From NCBI GenBank assembly GCA_963677205.1, contig OY781917.1: 64,000 bases of DNA, one strand, 5' to 3'. Positions 1 through 7,657 of this stretch are shown here, in pieces. The DNA comes from Aliarcobacter sp963677205. Lineage in GTDB: Bacteria; Campylobacterota; Campylobacteria; Campylobacterales; Arcobacteraceae. The notes below the pieces were generated by a model, which saw nothing but the letters and a program-made list of their open reading frames with translations, had not been told where the DNA came from and ran no database searches. Every line of letters starts with the position of its first letter. Within the stretch, counting starts at the first letter, position 1. A program made the position numbers and the translations under genes.

Positions 1-432
1 AAAACCTGAACCTAATAATCCCATGATTCCAGCTTCTTTGAATTGCTCATTTCTTGCCCATTGTAATTTATATTCAAATTTTGCTTCATCAGGATGTTCG
101 TAATTTGCAGTATCTACATAATCAACTCCACATTTTGTACAAGCGTCCATAATTGTTAAATCTTGATAAGGTAACGCTACATTTAGTACTAATTTTGGAT
201 TAACTTTTTGAATTAATTTTGCTAATTCATCCACATTATCAGCATCAACAGAAGCTACATCAATTTGTACTCCTTGATTTTTTAAAATATCAGCAGCAAT
301 AGATTCACATTTTGAAACTGTTCTTGATGCTAATGTGATCTTTTCAAAAGTGTCGATGTTCATTGCACATTTAACAGTGGCTACTCGACTAACTCCACCT
401 GCTCCAATAATTAAAATACCTTTTTTACTCAT
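1..432 (-). CDS. Carboxynorspermidine synthase-like (saccharopine dehydrogenase family), C-terminus cut off by window edge
   Basis: The 144 visible residues begin MSKKGILIIGAGGVSR, a Rossmann nucleotide-binding loop (GAGGVSR, residues 11-17), and continue with NVALPYQDL and YVDTANYE segments typical of the saccharopine dehydrogenase family. In Campylobacterota this family member is usually carboxynorspermidine synthase, which reductively joins aspartate semialdehyde to a diamine in the alternative spermidine pathway. The start is ATG at 432, with GGAGTG a few bases upstream. The gene runs off the left edge. It reads away from ssrA and is host backbone, not part of the mobile element. The family is clear; the exact substrate is inferred from the lineage. 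Confidence 0.8.
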   Translation of the reverse strand, partial: MSKKGILIIGAGGVSRVATVKCAMNIDTFEKITLASRTVSKCESIAADILKNQGVQIDVASVDADNVDELAKLIQKVNPKLVLNVALPYQDLTIMDACTKCGVDYVDTANYEHPDEAKFEYKLQWARNEQFKEAGIMGLLGSGF

Positions 433-667
433 TATTCACTCCGATATATTTTTATGTAACCATTATACAGTTTTAAAGTATAAGAACGAATGAAACTAAA
501 TTCAATTTACTATTTAATAACAATTTGATTACATTAACATCCTTTTAATAATATCTTTTGTAAACTTCATTTTTAAGTTATGGGGATGACTTGGTATCGA
601 TTAGAGCAGTGAGTATTAGTTGCATGTCGGCCTGAACATGCCGTTACGCGGTTCATTTTTTTTAGAC

Positions 668-712
668 GCAAACAATACAAATTACGCTCCAGCTTACGCA
701 AAAGCTGCGTAA
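668..712 (+). other. tmRNA tag-peptide reading frame
   Basis: The frame GCA AAC AAT ... GCT GCG TAA encodes ANNTNYAPAYAKAA followed by a stop. The resume codon is GCA at 668, preceded by TTTAGAC. The hydrophobic-poor body and the C-terminal Ala-Ala fit a protease-directing tag. Confidence 0.9.
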
Positions 713-958
713 GTTTAACAACTTATTGACTCGCCTAACGGCTTGAGTCTCGGAGGCTGGCACTACAGATTCTATCTATGTAGATTATCGCTGGTTCACC
801 CTAGATAGATTATTTTTGAAGGATTGATTGAACTTCAAGAAGAAATTCCAAATCTTAGCTTTTTGATTGCTTCGGGAGTTGAGTTGTCATTAAGTGAAAT
901 TTTTCAACTCTGCTAAGCATGTAGACGCTAATATAAGCTGTTTTAAGACTGCGGTTCG

Positions 959-977
959 ATCCCGCACATCTCCACCA
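959..977 (+). repeat. attL: left attachment repeat within ssrA
   Basis: ATCCCGCACATCTCCACCA forms the 3' end of ssrA (T-arm, acceptor strand and CCA). It recurs exactly at 12145-12163. Sequence similarity stops at the final A. Confidence 0.88.
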
Positions 978-1040
978 ATACTTTTTTATACTTCCTTAAA
1001 GTCATTCAAAGTTCCCTAAAATACCCATCAAAAGTCTCTT

Positions 1041-1080
1041 TCTTAAGTTTCTTATTTCCTTAACTTTTGTATAATTATTC
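1041..1080 (+). promoter_or_regulatory. Possible integrase promoter
   Basis: TTGTATAAT at 1067-1075 gives an extended -10 element, 42 nt before the integrase ATG. No good -35 is visible. AAAGGG near 1103-1109 is the ribosome binding site for the start at 1117. This is a motif call only. Confidence 0.4.
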
Positions 1081-1116
1081 ATAGTTTTTTATTCTCAGGG
1101 TAGAAAAAGGGTAGAA

Positions 1117-2277
1117 ATGAATAAGACAAAAAAATTAGGTATCTATTATAATGAATTAGAAAATGGAGATAAAGTTTTCTATTTTACATATAAAGATATT
1201 AATGATTTAGATAAGAATGGTAATCCTAAAAAGAAATGGGTAAATGTTGGAAAATATTCAGAGGGTATAAGAGAAATAAATGCTGTAAATCTTAGAAATG
1301 AACAAATTAATAAAATGAAGCATGGAGAAGATATTTCCATTGTTGCTAAAAAGAAAAAAAAAGAATTCATTAATTTAGAAAATATAGCTAATCTTTATTT
1401 CAAAGATAAAAAAACTTCTGAAAAACAAATATCAAAATTTGAGAATCATATAAACCCTTTTTTTGGAAATAAAAATATTGATTCAATTACAAAAAAAGAC
1501 ATCTTAGATTTTAGACAAAATCTAATTGATGGAACACTAAAATATCCAATAAACATACAAGAAAAAAGAAATTTAATTACTGAAGTAAAATCTCCACAAA
1601 CTGTAAATGGTATAATAGAATTATTTAAAGCCATTTATAACCATTATATAAAAGAATATAATCTAAAAATTGCCAATCCATGTTTTGGTATTTCAAAATT
1701 AAAAACTGACAATGCAAGAGAAAGATTTTTAACAACAGAAGAAGTAAATTTATTGATAGAACAAATAGAATCAAATAAAACTTTATGGCTGTTTGTGAAA
1801 TTATCATTATCAACGGGTGGAAGATTAGAAACTATATTAAATATACAAAAAAAAGACATTAACCTCACAAACTCAACTATTACTTTGAAAAATTTGAAAA
1901 CTGACGATACTTATAAAGGTTTTTTACAACCAGATATTTCAGATTTTTTAGAAGATTTTTTACAAAATCTAAAACCTAATCACTACTTGATATCTTTTGA
2001 AAATCATATTGATAAAACTAATTCTAGGCAAATTCAATCAAGGCTAAAACCTATATTAGATAAATTATTTAATAATGATTTAGATGCAAGAGATACTAAA
2101 AATAGATTTGTAATTCATTCTCTTAGACATACATTTGCATCCCATTTAGCAATAAATGGAACACCAATATTCACTATTAAAGAATTAATGAATCACAAAG
2201 ATATTGAACAAACAATGAGATATGCAAAATTAGCCCCTGATAGTGGTAAAATATTTGTAAATAGTTTATATAAATAA
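1117..2277 (+). CDS. int: Tyrosine-recombinase integrase of the ssrA element
   Basis: This 386-residue protein has the phage-integrase layout. An N-terminal arm/DUF4102-like region covers about residues 1-80, a SAM-like core-binding region about 85-195, and the catalytic domain 200-386. Catalytic residues are visible: R236 in TGGRLETI, H334 and R337 in HSLRHT, H360 in MNHKD and the nucleophile Y369 in MRYAKL. It would join the element's circular attP to the ssrA 3' end and probably take part in excision. It starts with ATG behind AAAGGG, about 140 nt inside attL and reading into the element. Length is normal for the family and nothing is broken. Confidence 0.93.
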   Translation: MNKTKKLGIYYNELENGDKVFYFTYKDINDLDKNGNPKKKWVNVGKYSEGIREINAVNLRNEQINKMKHGEDISIVAKKKKKEFINLENIANLYFKDKKTSEKQISKFENHINPFFGNKNIDSITKKDILDFRQNLIDGTLKYPINIQEKRNLITEVKSPQTVNGIIELFKAIYNHYIKEYNLKIANPCFGISKLKTDNARERFLTTEEVNLLIEQIESNKTLWLFVKLSLSTGGRLETILNIQKKDINLTNSTITLKNLKTDDTYKGFLQPDISDFLEDFLQNLKPNHYLISFENHIDKTNSRQIQSRLKPILDKLFNNDLDARDTKNRFVIHSLRHTFASHLAINGTPIFTIKELMNHKDIEQTMRYAKLAPDSGKIFVNSLYK

Positions 2278-2298
2278 TAAAATATTTAAGGATTTAAA

Positions 2299-3027
2299 TT
2301 GAGAAATTTCAGTAATTATATAATTTATGTTGATGAAAGTGGAGACCACTCTCTTAGCTCAATAAATAATGATTATCCATTATTTGTTTTAGCATTTTGT
2401 ATTTTTGAAAAGAAAAAATATTCAGAAAGTGCTGTATCAAAAGTAAAAGAATTTAAGTTTAAACACTTTGGACATGATATGGTCATTTTACATGAAAATG
2501 AAATAAGAAGAGATAAAGGTTGGTTTAAAAAATTAAATTCAAAAGATTTAAAAGAAAACTTTTTAAATGAACTTACAAATATTATAGAAGAAGAGGATTT
2601 TACTTTAATATCAACTGTTATTAGAAAAGATAAATTAGTTAGCCATGTAAATAATCCTTATGATATAGCTTTAAAATATTGTATGGAAAGAGCTTACAAA
2701 TTTCTAGTATCTAAAAATGAGCATGAAAAAACAACTCATATTGTTGTTGAACAAAGAGGTAAAAAAGAAGATGAAGAGCTAGAATTAGAATTTAGAAGAA
2801 TTTGCGATGGTAATAATTATCAAGGAATATATTTCCCTTTTGAAATTATTATGGCAAATAAAATGACAAATTCTGCTGGGTTACAACTTGCTGATTTGGT
2901 CGCTAGACCAATTGGAATAAAAGTATTAAAACCAAATCAAAGTAATAGAGCCTATGACATTTTAGAAAAAAAATTCCATAAATCAAATAATACCTATCAA
3001 GGCATTGGATTAAAAATATTTCCATAA
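2299..3027 (+). CDS. DUF3800 domain protein
   Basis: The 242-residue protein opens with IIYVDESGDHSL, the hallmark DESG motif of DUF3800, and carries the late LQLADLVARPI motif of the same family. Acidic residues early (D, E) and late (the AD of LADLVA) suggest an RNase H-like metal-binding fold, but no reaction is established. It begins at TTG 2299, with AAGGA seven bases upstream; no suitable ATG lies near. It follows the integrase by 21 nt in the same direction, so the two are probably co-transcribed, and a hairpin terminator sits directly after it. DUF3800 genes are common on phages and islands, and a role in the element's life cycle or defence is inference. Confidence 0.85.
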   Translation: MRNFSNYIIYVDESGDHSLSSINNDYPLFVLAFCIFEKKKYSESAVSKVKEFKFKHFGHDMVILHENEIRRDKGWFKKLNSKDLKENFLNELTNIIEEEDFTLISTVIRKDKLVSHVNNPYDIALKYCMERAYKFLVSKNEHEKTTHIVVEQRGKKEDEELELEFRRICDGNNYQGIYFPFEIIMANKMTNSAGLQLADLVARPIGIKVLKPNQSNRAYDILEKKFHKSNNTYQGIGLKIFP

Positions 3028-3033
3028 AGCAAA

Positions 3034-3059
3034 AAACCCCCGAGAATCCTCAGGGGTTT
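3034..3059 (+). terminator. Rho-independent-like hairpin after the integrase/DUF3800 unit
   Basis: AAACCCC (3034-3040) pairs with GGGGTTT (3053-3059), with an inner GAG/CTC extension and a one-base mismatch. It is GC-rich against an AT-rich background and begins 6 nt after the stop codon at 3027. Confidence 0.75.
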
Positions 3060-3375
3060 ATTGCCGATCGCCAATCTGCAATCCAATTAAAGAATTATAT
3101 ATACTATAAGCATAAAGTTTAATTAATCTATTTATAAAAATGTAATTTGAGTAATAAAGTTACACTATAATTTTTCATCATTTGATTTTCAAAATATATA
3201 GTATTTTTACTTCTCTATAAATTCAAATACATTTAAATATTCTAATTTTTTTTAAAAAATTTTAAAAGTTTACGGCTACATACGGGAGAAACACTCTATT
3301 TACGCTTTGCCATTTTTGCGTAATTCCTCAATCTTTTTTATACTTACTTTAACTTACAAAATAAGGAGTTAAGTA
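3060..3375. other. Intergenic region between the integrase unit and the replication/mobilization unit
   Basis: This 316-nt stretch is AT-rich and has no credible reading frame. It contains a short GC-richer patch just after the terminator (GCCGATCGCC at 3062-3071) and another around 3271-3320 (GGCTACATACGGG). It ends in AAGGAGT, the ribosome binding site of the gene at 3376. The promoter for the 3376-7180 unit should lie here, but I could not pick one out with confidence. Confidence 0.5.
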
Positions 3376-3627
3376 ATGCAAAGTAACCTTGATATTCAAA
3401 GAGAAAAGATTTATGAATATCTTCAAAAGAAATACAAAAGAGCAGTTATTAGCAAAAGTGAAATGGCTAATGAATTAGGTGTAAGTAACTCAACAATTGA
3501 TTTATATATCGCAAAAGGAACTGGATTACCCAACTATAAAAAATTGGGTAATGCAAAAAATGCCAAAGTTGTATTTGCAATTGTTGATGTTTCTGATTTT
3601 CTTGCACAAACGATTAAAACTTTTTGA
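3376..3627 (+). CDS. Small helix-turn-helix protein
   Basis: The 83-residue protein has a predicted helix-turn-helix around residues 26-48 (KSEMANELGVSNSTIDLYIAKG), followed by a short strand and helix segment. This resembles MerR/AlpA-type excisionase or plasmid regulator domains. It has a very good ribosome binding site (AAGGAGT) and is the first gene of a tight rightward unit: the next start is only seven bases after its stop. It could regulate the unit, act as recombination directionality factor, or recognise the element's origin. The sequence shows only the DNA-binding signature, so the role is inference. Confidence 0.7.
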   Translation: MQSNLDIQREKIYEYLQKKYKRAVISKSEMANELGVSNSTIDLYIAKGTGLPNYKKLGNAKNAKVVFAIVDVSDFLAQTIKTF

Positions 3628-3634
3628 GCTAAAA

Positions 3635-4297
3635 ATGAAAGATTTAAAAGAAAAAGATACCTACTGGTTTAGACATGATAGCAATGCAAAGGATGATTTC
3701 AAATGTATGATTTTGATTGAGCAATTGGGATGCGAGGGGTATGGAATTTTTTGGATTTTAGTTGAAACACTTAGAGAGCAAAAGGATTATAGATACCCTT
3801 TCTATTTATTGGGTGCATTGGCAAGAAAATACAATACTACTCAAGCAAAAGTTGAAACAGTTGTAAAAGAATATGGACTATTTGAAATTGATATTGATAG
3901 TTTTTTCTTCTCACATTCTTTTAATAGACGCATGGAAAACCTTGATAAAGTCAAAGAACAACGAAGAATTGCAGGACTAAAAAGTGGAGAAAGTAGAAAA
4001 ATAAAAGCTATTGAACATAAGTTAAACAAATGTTCAACACAAGTTCAGCGAATAGATAAGAATAAAAAAGAAGAAATTATAAAAGAGATAAATAAGCTTA
4101 AAGATTTTCTAGCTGATAAATCTGCAAATGCTATTTTACAAATAGCAAAAAATGAAGATTACAAAGATTTATTTTCTGATGGAATCAACTCTTTTATATT
4201 AAGTAACGGCGGTTTAACAAAAGTTAAAACCTATATAGAAGATGAAAATTATCATGACTGGATAATTTCAGAAGTATTAAAATATAAGGAAAAATAA
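3635..4297 (+). CDS. DUF4373 / Lin1244-type replication-associated protein
   Basis: This 220-residue product begins MKDLKEKDTYWFRHDSNAK. The stretch DDFKCMILIEQLGCEGYGIFWILVETLRE matches the DUF4373 (Lin1244/Lin1753-like) N-terminal domain found in phage and plasmid replication-initiation proteins. The second half is lysine-rich, with a helical tail. I chose the ATG at 3635 because the longer open frame from 3497 overlaps the preceding gene almost entirely and gives an unlikely N-terminus. The stop overlaps the next start (TAATG), indicating translational coupling. It probably supports replication of the excised circle. Confidence 0.75.
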   Translation: MKDLKEKDTYWFRHDSNAKDDFKCMILIEQLGCEGYGIFWILVETLREQKDYRYPFYLLGALARKYNTTQAKVETVVKEYGLFEIDIDSFFFSHSFNRRMENLDKVKEQRRIAGLKSGESRKIKAIEHKLNKCSTQVQRIDKNKKEEIIKEINKLKDFLADKSANAILQIAKNEDYKDLFSDGINSFILSNGGLTKVKTYIEDENYHDWIISEVLKYKEK

Positions 4298-4968
4298 TGA
4301 ACAATAATAATTCTAATCATTTTGACCCATTTCAAAATTGGGAGAATCAAGCAAGTCAACAAAAAAGACTTCAAGATAAAAAAATCAAACAAGATTATAA
4401 ATCAAGAGCAGAAGATGCCCTTGATAATATAATCTCTGAATTTAATCAATCAAAAACTAATCAAATTGCCGATTGGAATCCAAGATCAAAAGATAAAGCA
4501 CAAATTACAAGATATTATAAAAGATATTGGGATAACAACTTTTTCATGTATGCTTTTTTAATTGGGCTAATTACTTTTATATCATCATTCTATACAACTT
4601 TTGCAGTTGGTGGAATAGTTGCGGTATTTGTTTTAAAATTTACTCTTTCTCAAAATGTTTTCATGAAATATTTTTTGAATGACCATCAAATTGATAAAGA
4701 TGATATGGAATATCTAAAAAATAAAATATTTGGAAAACAATTAAATGTTTTAACAACTTTTATAATTACAGTTGTTTTAACAATGATAAGTTTTAGTGTG
4801 ACTTTTATAACAATTGGAATATATATAGACCCTTCAAAATTTTTGTCTTTTGAAAATATACTATCAAAATGGTACCCATTTATTCCAGATAATGAACTAT
4901 TTGCTTACGCAAATATATTCTCTATATTTATCTTGATTTTTCTAAAAGTTATAGAGAAATGGAGATAA
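4297..4968 (+). CDS. Four-helix membrane protein, partner candidate of the coupling ATPase
   Basis: The 223-residue protein has a polar, charged N-terminal region (about 1-75) followed by four hydrophobic segments: around residues 82-100, 102-120, 150-175 and 200-218. I do not recognise a family. It overlaps the preceding stop by one base and ends one base before the next ATG. The gene downstream is a VirD4/TraG-type ATPase that lacks the usual N-terminal transmembrane helices, so this protein could supply the missing membrane anchor in trans. That pairing is inferred from position and complementarity only. Confidence 0.7.
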   Translation: MNNNNSNHFDPFQNWENQASQQKRLQDKKIKQDYKSRAEDALDNIISEFNQSKTNQIADWNPRSKDKAQITRYYKRYWDNNFFMYAFLIGLITFISSFYTTFAVGGIVAVFVLKFTLSQNVFMKYFLNDHQIDKDDMEYLKNKIFGKQLNVLTTFIITVVLTMISFSVTFITIGIYIDPSKFLSFENILSKWYPFIPDNELFAYANIFSIFILIFLKVIEKWR

Positions 4969-4969
4969 T

Positions 4970-6505
4970 ATGTTATTTAAAAAACAAGAAAAAGAGACTC
5001 CATTATCTCAAGACCAATATGCACTTTCTAGTGCGTATGGACGAGGTATAACATCAATTGCAAGTGCAAAAGATGAACTATTTCATCAACCAAATAGTTT
5101 TAATCCACTTGATTTTATAAAACCTGATAAATACTTTTTAGGATTAGACCACCAAACACAACAAGCACTTTATAACGATGAATCAATTCATACTCAAATT
5201 GTTGCACCAACTAGGTCTGGAAAAGGTATTTTCATAGCTGTAAAAGTTGTAGAAGCTCTACGAAAAAATAAAGGTGTAATTATTATTGACCCAAAGGAAG
5301 ATGATTTCTTAGCTCAAGTTATTTTAGAAGAATTAGAAAGACAAAACAGAACTCAAGATTTACAGATAATAAACTGGTCTAATGACTTTGGTTATACAGT
5401 TTTTTCTGAGCTTGACACAGTTGAAGAAGCCACAAAAAAAATGACTGTAATGTTAAATCTAATTGAAAACGATGAAGAATTAGGAGCTAGTTTTTATAAA
5501 AAAAGTGAAAGAATTTTACTTTCAAAAGTAATGTATTTATTTTTTAATAGCAAAAGTATTTTAGATATAGAGTTTGATTTAACTCTACAAAACCTATCTA
5601 TATTTTTAAAATATATAATTTCTGATTTAATTTCAAACTATGAGTTTCAAAAGGAGCTAGAAAAGAATAAACCAAACTTTGATAAGTTAGCTTCACTTTC
5701 AAAGAGATATTTTAATCCTGATTTATTTCCAAGTATTGAAATAAATTATTCTAATTTATCAATTTTAGAATCATTACAATTTTCAATCTCTGAGTTTGAA
5801 AATATAAGTATTTACAATAAATATCATATTTTAGATTCTCTTACCAAAGGAAAAGTTCTATATATCAAATCTGATATGATTGATGAAACAGCTTTAAAGT
5901 TTTTAAAGCTTGTAATAACTGATATTATTCAATATTCAAAAAAATATAAAAAAGATACAAACTGTTTAGCAATACTTGATGAACTTAGTTTTTATCCAAC
6001 TCAAATTTTGTCAGCAGGACTTTCAACAGTTGGAGGATTTGGGGTTAATTTTATTTTAGCTTATCAGAGTGAAGCTCAAATGAAAGATGAGAACTTAAGA
6101 GTATCTATAAAAGATAATTGTCAAACAAAGATTTATTATAAATCTAGTGATGATAAAACTCTAAAATATATTGAACTATTATCAGGATTAGAGCTTGTAA
6201 CTCAAAAAAGTAAAAAAGGTAATGAAACTACAATTAGACAACAGCAAGAAGCTCACATGAATATAACAAGACTTAGAGCATTACCAAGAGCAAAAGTTGC
6301 AGTTTTAATTGAAGAGAATCTAAATGAGATAAAAATATTCCAAACTTCACCAATTCCCGTAAAACAAAAGTTTGATTGGGATGAAATAAATAGTAAAGAA
6401 GTAGCTATTAAAAAACTTTTTCTTTTAAAAGCATTTAGAGTTGAATTAAAACAAGAAATTTCATTTGATACACAAAATCAAGATGAAAAAGAACTTGTTC
6501 TTTAA
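4970..6505 (+). CDS. VirD4/TraG-like type IV coupling ATPase lacking membrane helices
   Basis: The 511-residue protein has a Walker A motif, APTRSGKG (residues 79-86), followed by the typical GVIIIDPKEDDF segment. It has a Walker B-like AILDELSFYP near residue 335, followed by GGFGVNFILAYQSEAQM, the conserved TraG/VirD4 pattern. It would bind the relaxosome and pump DNA into a type IV secretion channel. Canonical VirD4 proteins carry two N-terminal transmembrane helices; here only about 75 soluble residues precede Walker A. GGAG sits seven bases before the ATG. No VirB channel genes are present, so a channel would have to be borrowed from a co-resident conjugative element. Confidence 0.88.
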   Translation: MLFKKQEKETPLSQDQYALSSAYGRGITSIASAKDELFHQPNSFNPLDFIKPDKYFLGLDHQTQQALYNDESIHTQIVAPTRSGKGIFIAVKVVEALRKNKGVIIIDPKEDDFLAQVILEELERQNRTQDLQIINWSNDFGYTVFSELDTVEEATKKMTVMLNLIENDEELGASFYKKSERILLSKVMYLFFNSKSILDIEFDLTLQNLSIFLKYIISDLISNYEFQKELEKNKPNFDKLASLSKRYFNPDLFPSIEINYSNLSILESLQFSISEFENISIYNKYHILDSLTKGKVLYIKSDMIDETALKFLKLVITDIIQYSKKYKKDTNCLAILDELSFYPTQILSAGLSTVGGFGVNFILAYQSEAQMKDENLRVSIKDNCQTKIYYKSSDDKTLKYIELLSGLELVTQKSKKGNETTIRQQQEAHMNITRLRALPRAKVAVLIEENLNEIKIFQTSPIPVKQKFDWDEINSKEVAIKKLFLLKAFRVELKQEISFDTQNQDEKELVL

Positions 6506-6514
6506 AGGCTAACT

Positions 6515-7180
6515 ATGATTACAAATAGAGATATAGAAATATTTAAATTTATAAATAAATATGGAAAAACTTACATTGAAGTATTAGCAAAAACCTTTTT
6601 TACAAATGAACAAGTTGCACGAAATAGAATCAATTCCCTTGCAAAACAAAACCTAATTTCATATTGGAATACAAATCTGATGAAACCAAGACGTGCAATA
6701 GTTTTAACAGCTGATACAAAAGCAATGTTAGAAGATGAGTTTGAAATAAAAGCAAAAAATGTTAAGTTAAATAGAACTACTATTCAACACAACATCATAG
6801 AGCAAATAACAGATTATCATTTATCTTTGATTGGTTCTGTTGAAAGAACAACAGTATCAACCCATCAAGATAAATTAAATCATATACCTGATTTTATTTT
6901 TACCAATAGTAATGGAAATAAAATCAATATAGAAATAGAGCTTAGTAAAAAATCAGCACCTAGATATACTAAGCTTATGCAAGATGTTGCGAAAGACAAT
7001 CCCGATGCAATAATTTATATTTTAGATAGTAAAACTAAAATAAAATCATTTGCATCAATTATGCCAAAATGGCATAAATTGTTTTTTATAAGTATTGATG
7101 AACTTATAAAAAATATAAATGAGCTAGGACAAATCAAACCACTTGCACAAGAAGCAAGTTTATTTGAAAGTCCTATTTAA
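6515..7180 (+). CDS. Replication-relaxation family protein
   Basis: The 221-residue protein has an N-terminal winged-helix region (ITNRDIEIFKFINKYGKTYIEVLA ... NRINSLAKQNLISYW, about residues 1-60). A C-terminal nuclease-like half contains HIPDFIF (about 127-133), INIEIELSKKSAPRY and IIYILDS. The order of D, E and K in these strands looks like a PD-(D/E)xK-type core. This is the pattern of the Pfam replication-relaxation family, linked to plasmid replication and mobilization. It lies nine bases after the coupling ATPase and immediately before the structured non-coding region, where an origin of transfer would be expected. It is the best relaxosome candidate here, since no classical HUH relaxase is visible. 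Confidence 0.75.
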   Translation: MITNRDIEIFKFINKYGKTYIEVLAKTFFTNEQVARNRINSLAKQNLISYWNTNLMKPRRAIVLTADTKAMLEDEFEIKAKNVKLNRTTIQHNIIEQITDYHLSLIGSVERTTVSTHQDKLNHIPDFIFTNSNGNKINIEIELSKKSAPRYTKLMQDVAKDNPDAIIYILDSKTKIKSFASIMPKWHKLFFISIDELIKNINELGQIKPLAQEASLFESPI

Positions 7181-7272
7181 TACCCTATTTAAAAGTATGT
7201 TAAACCAGTAAACATACTTTTAAATATATGATAGCGGTAATAAAAGCTCTATTCATCGCCTTTCTTACCTTA

Positions 7273-7525
7273 GGGCGCGTCAGGAGTGGAACTCCCGACC
7301 CCAATAATTCCCTGCGTGTTTATTTAAACTAAAAAATTAACACATCAAAGTGTTAACATTTTATTTTAAATAAAACTCAGACATTATCAAGTTTATCTAC
7401 AACTTGCCTCCCCAGGCAACTAGCTATCTAAACTGAATAATTTAAATTATTGGGGTCGGTAGACACTAAAAATTTACGCTTAGATTTTTCAAATCTTACG
7501 CTATTTTTAGGCACCAGACGCGCCC
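7273..7525. repeat. Outer 9-bp inverted repeat of the structured region
   Basis: GGGCGCGTC at 7273-7281 is the exact reverse complement of GACGCGCCC at 7517-7525. It encloses the 15-bp inner repeat. The arms are offset by 13 nt on the left and 57 nt on the right from the inner repeat, the right side holding an extra hairpin. Confidence 0.8.
7295..7459. repeat. Inner 15-bp perfect inverted repeat
   Basis: CCGACCCCAATAATT (7295-7309) and AATTATTGGGGTCGG (7445-7459) are exact reverse complements separated by 135 nt. That segment contains two smaller hairpins. The mixed-GC 15-bp match is unlikely to be chance in such an AT-rich element. Confidence 0.85.
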
Positions 7526-7550
7526 CTCCGTTGCATAAATCTAAAAAAAC

Positions 7551-7579
7551 TTGACATTTAGTCAACTTTCTTTTATATT
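7551..7579 (+). promoter_or_regulatory. Near-consensus sigma-70 promoter inside the structured region
   Basis: TTGACA (7551-7556), a 17-bp spacer and TATATT (7574-7579) match the -35/-10 consensus well. The -35 overlaps a small palindrome, TTGAC-N5-GTCAA (7551-7565), that could be an operator. Transcription would run rightward through the 7597-7633 hairpin and into the antisense strand of the SIR2 gene's 3' end. No protein gene lies downstream on this strand, so an RNA product is possible. Confidence 0.5.
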
Positions 7580-7657
7580 TACTTCACTCCGCAGACTCAC
7601 CACGCGAACAAGTCGCCAATGGAATTGTGGTGAATCTTTGGCATCCTGACGGATATT

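Larger units (their letters stand above)
582..977 (+). ncRNA. ssrA: Transfer-messenger RNA (tmRNA)
   Basis: The 5' end GGGGATG (582-588) can pair with CATCTCC just before the 3' CCA (G-U tolerated at one position), giving the tRNA-like acceptor stem. GGTTCGATCCC near 953-963 is the T-arm. An internal open frame at 668-712 encodes ANNTNYAPAYAKAA then TAA, a typical proteolysis tag ending in AA. The RNA rescues stalled ribosomes with SmpB. The last 19 bases double as the attachment site of the adjacent mobile element, so integration restores an intact 3' end. The length, about 396 nt, is normal. Confidence 0.95.
7181..7657. other. Highly structured non-coding region: candidate origin of transfer/replication or structured RNA locus
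   Basis: These 477 nt lack a credible reading frame and are locally GC-richer than the rest of the element. They contain nested inverted repeats (7273-7281 with 7517-7525; 7295-7309 with 7445-7459; 7278-7285 with 7644-7651). Local hairpins lie at 7283-7295 (GGAGT/ACTCC), 7337-7356 (TTAACAC/GTGTTAA), 7404-7419 (TTGCCT/AGGCAA), about 7465-7510 (CTAAAAA/TTTTTAG with AGATTT/AAATCT inside) and 7597-7633 (TCACCAC/GTGGTGA). A strong promoter-like sequence lies at 7551-7579. It sits between a replication-relaxation gene and the 3' end of the leftward SIR2 gene. Such dense symmetry next to mobilization genes fits an oriT or single-strand origin. A structured RNA is the alternative. Confidence 0.55.

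Noticed and set aside
3497..3634. Upstream extension of the DUF4373 gene to 3497
   Set aside because: It overlaps the HTH gene out of frame for 130 nt and gives a hydrophobic, unlikely N-terminus. ATG 3635 fits the family start.
7181..7657. The structured region as a retron ncRNA
   Set aside because: No reverse transcriptase gene is present anywhere in the element.
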